Source: an uncultured Clostridia bacterium
GTDB lineage: Bacteria > Bacillota > Clostridia > Christensenellales > Borkfalkiaceae
DNA: 6,760 nt
Reading direction: 5' to 3'
Assembly (NCBI GenBank): GCA_900557285.1
Contig: USSJ01000069.1
Span: forward strand, 1 to 6,760
The translations under genes and the position numbers were made by a program. This document shows positions 1 to 4,127 of this stretch, piece after piece. Each line of letters begins with the position of its first letter. Positions within the stretch are counted from its first letter, which is position 1. The notes under the pieces were generated by a model. It saw only the letters and a program-made list of their open reading frames with translations, searched no databases and was not told the DNA's origin.

Positions 1-181
1 AAAATTACGGCGCATAAATTTTTTCTTTGCGCCTCTGATTTTATGAAAAATTTTCTGCTATTTAGCAAAATCTGAGCGAAAATATCTTTGCTTTTGCAGG
101 CTCTTAAAAAACGATTCCGCCCGTCCAACAATTTTCCTTCATCCTCCCAACTTGTTTCAGATTATTCCTGTCTGCTAAAAA

Positions 182-226
182 TGTACATAAATTTCATTTT
201 ATGTACAAAAAAGCTTTTACGTAAAA
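182..226. repeat. Cluster of three palindromes upstream of a possible promoter
   Basis: Three inverted repeats lie back to back. TGTACATAAA (182-191) pairs perfectly with TTTATGTACA (198-207) across a 6-base loop, and each arm contains the palindrome TGTACA. AAAAGCTTTT (209-218) and TTTTACGTAAAA (215-226) are perfect palindromes that overlap each other. AT-rich DNA yields short palindromes by chance, but the 10-bp arms plus a 12-bp palindrome in 45 bases look denser than background. Operator sites or a small hairpin are both possible; this is inference. Confidence 0.4.
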
Positions 227-245
227 ATAAATACGCAAATAATAT
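216..245 (+). promoter_or_regulatory. Possible weak sigma-70 promoter for the ORF at 276
   Basis: TTTACG (216-221) and TAATAT (240-245) are separated by 18 bases. Both boxes match the consensus only partly, and the -35 box sits inside the palindrome TTTTACGTAAAA. In DNA this AT-rich such matches are common, so this is a weak call that would matter only if the following ORF is expressed. Confidence 0.2.
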
Positions 246-275
246 GGTGAAATTCAATTTATTTCCAAAACAGAC

Positions 276-419
276 ATGAAAGGATTGTCTTTTTATTTGC
301 ATTTTCTCTCGACGCTTTTCCATTTGTACGGCAAGGGACGCGACTATAAGAAGCGTCTGTCACAGACGATTCACGCGCACTTTGAAGCGCGGAATGTGCG
401 AACTGAAAGAAAAAATTGA
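276..419 (+). CDS. Doubtful 47-residue ORF, no recognised family
   Basis: An ATG at 276 opens a 47-codon frame ending in TGA at 417-419. The product begins with a hydrophobic and aromatic stretch (about residues 4-18) and then becomes basic and hydrophilic, rich in Lys, Arg and His, ending RTERKN. From about 310 onward the codons (GGC, AAG, CGC, GAC, CTG, GCG) resemble those of the real genes in the window more than the AT-rich DNA around them, which is the main reason to list it. Against it, no Shine-Dalgarno sequence precedes the ATG, no family is recognised, and the frame contains perfect and near-perfect inverted repeats (354-368, 374-390). It could be a small protein, a remnant of a larger gene, or non-coding. 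Confidence 0.2.
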   Translation: MKGLSFYLHFLSTLFHLYGKGRDYKKRLSQTIHAHFEARNVRTERKN

Positions 420-637
420 CGTGGTGAAGTCAAAAGGAAGGGTTTGTAGGGTTGCTGCCATTTTCAAATAAGATTTCGAGCAAGCCATTTCATTACAAGA
501 CAATAAAAACTTGTCCCGATTCGGCCGCACGGCCGCACGCATCGGGCGCGTCAAAAAAGCGCATTTTTTTTCAAAAAATATCCTTAAAAGAGATTTTTCA
601 AACAATTTGTAAATGTTAATATATCTTGCCGACCAAA
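420..637. other. Non-coding stretch beyond the broken azlC
   Basis: I see no gene here. Read on the minus strand this is where the missing C-terminal half of azlC should lie, but neither that strand nor the other gives AzlC-like residues. It holds several short inverted repeats: TTGAC/GTCAA (416-420 and 429-433), TTGCT/AGCAA (452-456 and 479-483), and ACAAG/CTTGT (495-499 and 510-514). It also holds the GC-rich hairpin at 515-546. Composition changes abruptly from GC-rich at 515-550 to strongly AT-rich at 553-620. Confidence 0.5.
515..546 (-). terminator. GC-rich hairpin, probable minus-strand terminator
   Basis: CCCGAT (515-520) pairs with ATCGGG (541-546), and inside it GGCCG-type arms (tandem CGGCCGCA octamers at 522-537) can pair with each other. 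Read on the minus strand, the hairpin is followed by ACAAG and a run of five T (plus-strand A505-A509). It lies about 90 bases past the end of the azlC frame, so it may be that gene's original terminator. The interior loop is asymmetric (5 against 1), which lowers confidence. Confidence 0.45.
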
Positions 638-991
638 TCATGCCGCCCTGCAAATATTTTTTATGATCCAACGGACTTTTTTTATGATCGAAACAGATTT
701 TCTGCTGAAGTTGAAGCCGTTCCCCATTTTTTGGGCAAGGGCAAAGGACATCAGGGTGTAACGTATGTTGATGACGAGCATGGTTGCGACAAGGACGGCG
801 ATTCCGGCGCCTGCGGCGATGAGGTTGGTGCCGGCGAATTGACCGGTTCCCGTAAAATTCGTGGCAGAGATGAGGATGGGGAACCAGGGCGGGAATCCTT
901 GACCGACAGCCTGGACGGCGTAAGCGAAAGCGACGGAGACATATCCCAAAGCGATGGGCAGGCCGTCTTTTAGTCCGCGGGTGAATTTCAT
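638..991 (-). pseudogene. azlC: Truncated AzlC-family branched-chain amino-acid exporter
   Basis: AzlC is the large membrane subunit of the AzlCD permease, which exports branched-chain amino acids and analogues; full-length members are about 230 residues. This frame encodes 117. Family hallmarks are clear in the first part: an N-terminal MKFTRGLKDGLPIALGYVSV segment, the SATNFTGTGQFAG region (about residues 42-54), and NIRYTLMSFALAQK (75-88). Hydrophobic segments lie at about 12-29 and 55-75. After residue about 90 the sequence turns Lys-rich and AT-rich (SIIKKVRWIIKNICRAA) and no longer resembles the family. The missing half is not found in any frame downstream, and no small AzlD partner is present. 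The start is well supported: GGAG lies 8 bases before the ATG, with a good promoter upstream. I therefore call a 3'-truncated remnant. A genuine short protein is possible but unlikely, since the remaining helices are lost. Confidence 0.75.
657..689. repeat. 12-bp direct repeat at the azlC break
   Basis: TTTTTTATGATC occurs at 657-668 and again at 678-689, a 21-bp period. It falls where the minus-strand azlC frame stops resembling its family. It may mark a small tandem duplication or the scar of the event that removed the C-terminal half. T-rich short repeats also arise by slippage, so the link to the deletion is inference. Confidence 0.45.
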
Positions 992-1019
992 GGCAGATCT
1001 CCAGTAAAAGATAGAGTGT

Positions 1020-1048
1020 ATTATAACACAATGCAGGATAAAAGCAAA
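1020..1048 (-). promoter_or_regulatory. Sigma-70-type promoter of the azlC remnant
   Basis: On the minus strand, TATAAT (plus 1020-1025) is preceded by TTTGCT (plus 1043-1048) at a 17-base spacing. The -10 box is perfect and is flanked by GTGT and ACAC, which form an inverted repeat around it. It lies 29 bases upstream of the azlC ATG. The -35 box is only a partial match. Confidence 0.55.
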
Positions 1049-1088
1049 TCATTTTCTGCAGAATTTTTGGGTTTCGGGCGCATACTTA

Positions 1089-1118
1089 TTGATTTTTGGT
1101 CGGCGGATATGCTATAAT
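1089..1118 (+). promoter_or_regulatory. Sigma-70-type promoter of lysK
   Basis: TTGATT (1089-1094) and a perfect TATAAT (1113-1118) are 18 bases apart, and the ATG of lysK is 40 bases further on. The -10 box lies within GCTATAATAGC, a small inverted repeat. The leader of about 35 bases is too short for a T-box or lysine riboswitch, so none is called. The promoter is divergent from that of azlC, about 41 bp away between the two -35 boxes. Confidence 0.6.
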
Positions 1119-1158
1119 AGCACAAATGTAAGCGAATCAAGCACAGGAGAGATTTAGT

Positions 1159-3183
1159 ATGTATTGGGCAGACAAGTTGGCGGACGAGATCATCCGCCGC
1201 AATCCGGAAAAGGAAGAATATGTATGTGCGGCAGGGATATCGCCGTCCGGATCGGTTCATATCGGGAATTTCCGCGATATAGCGACGAGTTATTTTGTAT
1301 ATAAAGCGCTTTTAAAACGCGGCAAGAAGGCGAAACTTCTTTTTTCCTGGGACGAGTATGACAGGCTTCGTAAAGTGCCGAAGAACGTGGCCGATCATCT
1401 GGGCAACAATTCATTTGAAAAATACATCGGGTATCCTTATGCGGACATTCCCGATCCGTTCGGATGCTGCAAGAGTTATGCCGAGCATTTTGAAAGAGAA
1501 TTCATGAACTCTCTGAAGAATTTCGGGATCGAGATGGAGTATCATTTCCAGGCGCAGGAATACCGCAGCGGTAGATATGCGGAGCATATTATTTTTGCGT
1601 TGAAGAACCGCAAGAAGATATTTGACATACTGGATAAGCACCGCACGCAGGATGCGACGGAAGAAGAGCGTGAAAATTATTATCCGGTGAGCATATTCTG
1701 TCCGCACTGCGGGAAAGACAGTACAAAGATCGTGTCGCTTTCGGAAGACTGTACGAAGGCGAAGTATGTCTGCGAATGCGGGCATGAAGGCGAGTTTGAT
1801 TTTACTAAAGATCATAACTGCAAACTGCAGTGGAAAGTGGACTGGCCGATGCGGTGGCTTGCGGAAGGGGTCGATTTTGAACCGGGCGGCAAAGATCATG
1901 CGTCGAAGAACGGAAGTTACGATACGGCGAAAGATGTTTCGCGCGAAGTATTCGGGTATCCGGCGCCGCTGTTCCAGGGGTACGAATTTATCGGGATCAA
2001 GGGCAGTGTCGGCAAGATGAGCGGTTCTTCCGGATTCAACATGACGCCCGATTTTCTGCTGAAATTATACCAGCCGGAAGTGATCTTGTGGCTGTATGCA
2101 AAGACGGAACCTTTGAAAGCTTTTGATTTTTGTCTTTCGGATGAGATTTTGCGCCAGTATTTTGAATTTGACAAAATGCTGACGTCCTATCGGGACGGTA
2201 CGGCAAACGAAGCGGTCGCGCGCGTGATGGAGAATTGTGAAATTGCGGGTCGGAAAGTGGTGCCTGTTCCGATGGGGCAGCTTGTCGATCTGGGGTCGGT
2301 CGTCAATTTCAATGCGCAGATGATGGAACAGCTTTTTGAGAAGATCGGAACGCCGTACAAGATCGCAGATTTTTCGGAACGTTTTGCCAAAGCGGAATTC
2401 TGGCTCAAGACCTGTTCGCCGGAAAGCGAATATATTATTCTGAAAAAGCGCAATTGGGAATATTACCGCACAATGGACGAAGCAGAGAAAAAGTGCCTAA
2501 AGGAGCTCAAAGAATATATCGCCAAGGGCGGATATACGCTGGAATCTTTGCAATCGGAACTTTACGCGATCCCCAAGCGCGTGTATCCGGATAAAGCGGA
2601 AGACAAGAACGCTTTGAAAGAAGTGCAGAGCAAATTTTTCAAGGATGTTTATAATCTGATCCTTGCGCGCGACAAGGGGCCGCGGCTGTATCTGTACCTG
2701 TTTGCGGTCGAAGCGGAGCGGTATTTAAAACTTCTGGATTTTTCGTTGCCGGAAGCGGAAGATCCTGACGCGGTTGCGGAAGAAAAAGCAGTCGAAAAGA
2801 CGGAAGAAAAGAAAGTTACGGAAGATACATTTGTGGCGGAACCCGCTCCTTTGAAAGAGCAGATCGAGCTGGAAGATTTTGCGAAAAACGATATACGTAT
2901 CTGCAAAATTTTGTCGGCAAAGCCTATGCGTAAGACAAACAAACTGATGAAGATCACTTTGCATGACGGTATCGGCGAGCGCGTGATCGTATCGTCGATC
3001 GCGGATCAGTATGAACCGGAACAGCTCATCGGAAAGAAGATCGTGGTTTTGGTCAATCTGAAGCCGCACAAATTCGGGAACGAATATTCGAACGGGATGT
3101 TGCTGGCGAGCACGAACGAAGACGGAACATGCCGCGTGCTTTTTGCGGCGGACGACGCGCAGATCGGATCGCTGGTACACTGA
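1159..3183 (+). CDS. lysK: Class I lysyl-tRNA synthetase fused to a Trbp111-type tRNA-binding domain
   Basis: This charges tRNA-Lys with lysine in the cytoplasm. It is the class I (archaeal-type, also named lysS) enzyme, unrelated in fold to the usual bacterial class II LysRS. Seen in its 674 residues: the class I HIGH motif as HIGN at 34-37 within ISPSGSVHIGNFRD; the KMSKS motif as KMSGS at 286-290 (YEFIGIKGSVGKMSGS region), as is usual in class I LysRS; a Cys cluster C181/C184 and C205/C207 consistent with zinc binding; GGKDH at 243-247; and a helical anticodon-binding part at about 330-528. These parts match the family's usual 500-530 residues. An acidic, Lys/Glu-rich linker (about 531-566) then leads to an OB-fold at about 569-674 (LEDFAKNDIRICKIL through GKKIVVLVNLKP and NGMLLAS) typical of Trbp111, EMAP II and the MetRS C-terminus. 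The start is set by AGGAGA (1145-1150), 8 bases before the ATG. Enzyme identity is firm; the OB-fold's role in holding tRNA is inferred from the family. Confidence 0.93.
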   Translation: MYWADKLADEIIRRNPEKEEYVCAAGISPSGSVHIGNFRDIATSYFVYKALLKRGKKAKLLFSWDEYDRLRKVPKNVADHLGNNSFEKYIGYPYADIPDPFGCCKSYAEHFEREFMNSLKNFGIEMEYHFQAQEYRSGRYAEHIIFALKNRKKIFDILDKHRTQDATEEERENYYPVSIFCPHCGKDSTKIVSLSEDCTKAKYVCECGHEGEFDFTKDHNCKLQWKVDWPMRWLAEGVDFEPGGKDHASKNGSYDTAKDVSREVFGYPAPLFQGYEFIGIKGSVGKMSGSSGFNMTPDFLLKLYQPEVILWLYAKTEPLKAFDFCLSDEILRQYFEFDKMLTSYRDGTANEAVARVMENCEIAGRKVVPVPMGQLVDLGSVVNFNAQMMEQLFEKIGTPYKIADFSERFAKAEFWLKTCSPESEYIILKKRNWEYYRTMDEAEKKCLKELKEYIAKGGYTLESLQSELYAIPKRVYPDKAEDKNALKEVQSKFFKDVYNLILARDKGPRLYLYLFAVEAERYLKLLDFSLPEAEDPDAVAEEKAVEKTEEKKVTEDTFVAEPAPLKEQIELEDFAKNDIRICKILSAKPMRKTNKLMKITLHDGIGERVIVSSIADQYEPEQLIGKKIVVLVNLKPHKFGNEYSNGMLLASTNEDGTCRVLFAADDAQIGSLVH

Positions 3184-3218
3184 GCGGAGAGTGATCGGGC
3201 AAGAAAAACAGAAATAAA

Positions 3219-3255
3219 AAAAGAGAGAAAATGCAGTCCGCATTTTCTCTCTTTT
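3219..3255 (+). terminator. 16-bp perfect hairpin between lysK and the Nudix gene
   Basis: The arm 3219-3234 (AAAAGAGAGAAAATGC) pairs without mismatch to 3240-3255 across a five-base loop AGTCC. It starts 36 bases after the lysK stop. On the plus strand the T-rich end (TTTT, 3252-3255) is inside the stem and is followed by CGGAG. On the minus strand the hairpin is followed by seven T (plus A3216-A3222), so the cleaner terminator tail is actually antisense. It probably works in both directions. Its right arm ends one base before the Shine-Dalgarno sequence of the next gene. Confidence 0.6.
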
Positions 3256-3262
3256 CGGAGAA
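3232..3262 (+). repeat. Left copy of an imperfect direct repeat flanking the Nudix gene
   Basis: TGCAGTCCG, then CATTTT, then TCGGAGAA nine bases on (3255-3262). The same three blocks in the same order recur at 3811-3836, with one extra G after TGCAGTCCG and a shorter spacer before TCGGAGAA. The left copy overlaps the hairpin loop and right arm and includes the Nudix ribosome binding site. Confidence 0.45.
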
Positions 3263-3266
3263 TGAG

Positions 3267-3674
3267 ATGAAGAAGCATTTACAAGTCGTCGGGGCGATCC
3301 TGTTAAAAGGCAATAAAGTTCTGGCGGCGAAGCGGGGCGAGAGCAAGTATGCGTATGTAGCGCATAAGTATGAATTTGTCGGCGGGAAGATCGAGGCGGG
3401 CGAAACGCCTGAAGAGGCGCTTGTGCGGGAAGTGAAGGAAGAATTGTGCGCGGATATCCGCGTCTGTTCGCATTTTCTGGATATGACGCATGAATATCCG
3501 GATTTTTGTATCACGCTGCACACATATTTGTGCGAATTTCTTACCGATTTTCATTGCACGGAGCACGAAGCGCTTCGCTTTCTCACGGCGGAGGAACTCA
3601 AAGAAGAGGAATGGGCGCCGGCGGACGTGCCCGCGCTCGTGAAACTGAGGAAATATCTTGCCGGTCTTGTTTAA
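3267..3674 (+). CDS. MutT-like Nudix hydrolase
   Basis: A cytoplasmic Nudix hydrolase of 135 residues, the usual size of MutT/NudG-like enzymes that hydrolyse (deoxy)nucleoside triphosphates, often oxidised ones, to monophosphate and pyrophosphate. The Nudix box runs from G40 to A62: G40, E46, then R54-E55-V56-K57-E58-E59, with Cys61 where the consensus has Gly. The N-terminal strand (QVVGAILLKGNKVLAAKRG, residues 6-24) and the KYEFVGGK entry to the box match the MutT/CTP-pyrophosphohydrolase subgroup. The C-terminus, with WAPADVPALVKLRKYL, also fits that group. The start at 3267 is chosen because GGAG (3257-3260) lies 6 bases upstream and homology begins there; an in-frame ATG at 3231 lies inside the upstream hairpin. 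No separate promoter is visible, so transcription probably reads through from lysK. Family is firm; the exact substrate cannot be told. Confidence 0.88.
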   Translation: MKKHLQVVGAILLKGNKVLAAKRGESKYAYVAHKYEFVGGKIEAGETPEEALVREVKEELCADIRVCSHFLDMTHEYPDFCITLHTYLCEFLTDFHCTEHEALRFLTAEELKEEEWAPADVPALVKLRKYLAGLV

Positions 3675-3772
3675 TTTATCGAAAGAGCGCTTTATATGCG
3701 CTTGGTCGGTTGTAAACTTGCTGAAAAACAAATAAATTTATAAAAATGTATTTTGCTTTTGCAATTGTTCTG

Positions 3773-3810
3773 CAAGCGCGCCCGCGTTCGTTCGGAAACG
3801 GGCGCGCTTG
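3773..3810. repeat. GC-rich 12-bp perfect inverted repeat
   Basis: CAAGCGCGCCCG (3773-3784) pairs perfectly with CGGGCGCGCTTG (3799-3810), with a 14-base loop. Allowing one bulged T at 3811, the stem extends by TGC/GCA outward. No T-run follows on the plus strand, so it is not a standard terminator in that direction. It stands out because it is nearly all G+C within AT-rich spacer DNA. It could be half of a larger repeat unit together with the hairpin at 3835-3883. Confidence 0.6.
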
Positions 3811-3836
3811 TGCAGTCCGGCATTTTTATCGGAGAA
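3811..3836 (+). repeat. Right copy of the imperfect direct repeat flanking the Nudix gene
   Basis: TGCAGTCCGG (3811-3820), CATTTTT (3821-3827) and TCGGAGAA (3829-3836) repeat the block order seen at 3232-3262. It lies exactly between two strong hairpins, beginning at the base after the first and overlapping the first A residues of the second. Confidence 0.45.
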
Positions 3837-3883
3837 AACGAGCAGGGACGATCCTTTATGTTGGGTCGCCCCTGCTCGTTTTT
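3835..3883 (+). terminator. Long hairpin with T-tail, probable terminator of the lysK-Nudix unit
   Basis: AAAACGAGCAGGG (3835-3847) pairs perfectly with 3870-3882. After one A/C mismatch the stem continues with CGATCC against GGGTCG (one G-T pair), leaving an eight-base loop at about 3855-3862. A run of five T (3879-3883) closes the right arm. It lies 160 bases past the Nudix stop. Because the left arm begins with AAAA it could also act on the minus strand. GGGTCGCCCC-type palindromes also resemble the dispersed intergenic repeats of many Clostridia (recalled, not checked), so it may instead be a genome-wide repeat element. Confidence 0.6.
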
Positions 3884-3970
3884 CGGGAGAAAAAGGAACC
3901 GAAAAAAACATTAAAACATAAGGAAAATATTCTGTAAAAAACGGCGGTTTTTGTCGTAAAGTAAATTATC

Positions 3971-4017
3971 AAAAAAATTAACGTTTCGCTACGATTTCAG
4001 TGAACGTTAATTTTTTT
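3971..4017 (+). terminator. AT-rich 15-bp inverted repeat with T-run upstream of the lipoprotein promoter
   Basis: A run of seven A followed by TTAACGTT (3971-3985) pairs perfectly with 4003-4017, AACGTTAA followed by seven T, across a 17-base loop. The layout fits an intrinsic terminator working in either direction. It ends only 8 bases before the -35 box of the next gene. It could therefore insulate that promoter, serve as a binding site overlapping the UP-element region, or both. AACGTT itself is palindromic. The choice between terminator and operator is open. Confidence 0.5.
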
Positions 4018-4025
4018 AAAAGATA

Positions 4026-4054
4026 TTGACATGGATTTTTTGCTGTTCTATAAT
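4026..4054 (+). promoter_or_regulatory. Perfect-consensus sigma-70/sigma-A promoter of the lipoprotein gene
   Basis: TTGACA (4026-4031) and TATAAT (4049-4054) match the consensus exactly and are separated by the ideal 17 bases. An A/T-only tract (4007-4021, AT-rich up to the -35 box) resembles an UP element. Transcription would begin near 4061, giving a leader of about 67 bases before the ATG at 4128. No riboswitch was recognised in the leader. Confidence 0.85.
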
Positions 4055-4127
4055 GAAATTACAAAAACGATGAAGGGTATTCCGAAGAATGTCTATGGAC
4101 TGTCGGATCCCGAAAAAAGGAGGAAGG

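Larger units (their letters stand above)
1..275. other. AT-rich non-coding stretch with small inverted repeats
   Basis: No gene can be supported here. The base composition is strongly AT-rich and reading frames are short or low in complexity; one 63-codon frame beginning at a TTG at 88 lacks a ribosome binding site and has no recognisable content. Small inverted repeats are visible: GGCGCA (9-14) against TGCGCC (28-33), and TGCTA (56-60) against TAGCA (63-67). The first could be the remains of a terminator of a gene left of the window, but it lacks a clean T-run. A denser palindrome cluster at 182-226 is listed separately. Confidence 0.6.
3675..4025. other. Gene-free spacer rich in long inverted repeats
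   Basis: No gene is supported. Just after the Nudix stop there is a weak hairpin AGCGC (3686-3690) with GCGCT (3698-3702), lacking a T-run. Three long inverted repeats then follow at 3773-3810, 3835-3883 and 3971-4017, each listed separately. A 63-codon frame at 3746-3937 simply runs through the first two hairpins and has no ribosome binding site. Confidence 0.6.

Noticed and set aside
88..279. A 63-codon frame in the AT-rich left end
   Set aside because: TTG start, no ribosome binding site, low-complexity composition following the AT-rich DNA, and no recognisable content.
299..310. GCATTTTCTCTC shared with 3240-3251
   Set aside because: A 12-base match between two places in 6.7 kb is expected by chance, and the flanks do not agree.
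626..973. A 115-codon plus-strand frame opposite azlC
   Set aside because: It is acidic and Gly-rich, as expected from the complement of the membrane-protein frame, with no start signal.
360..1052. A 230-codon minus-strand frame covering the azlC region
   Set aside because: It is another frame of the AzlC-coding DNA, Arg/Pro/His-rich. The real frame with family motifs is 638-991. The open extension to 360 shows no AzlC-like residues.
1119..1158. A T-box or lysine riboswitch in the lysK leader
   Set aside because: The leader is only about 35 bases and has no specifier or antiterminator features.
3231..3266. An upstream ATG extending the Nudix protein by 12 residues
   Set aside because: This start lies within the hairpin and has no ribosome binding site; Nudix homology and GGAG spacing both point to 3267.
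4089..4127. An in-frame ATG 13 codons upstream of the lipoprotein start
   Set aside because: It would put a charged, non-signal stretch before the signal peptide, and AGGAGG lies just before 4128.
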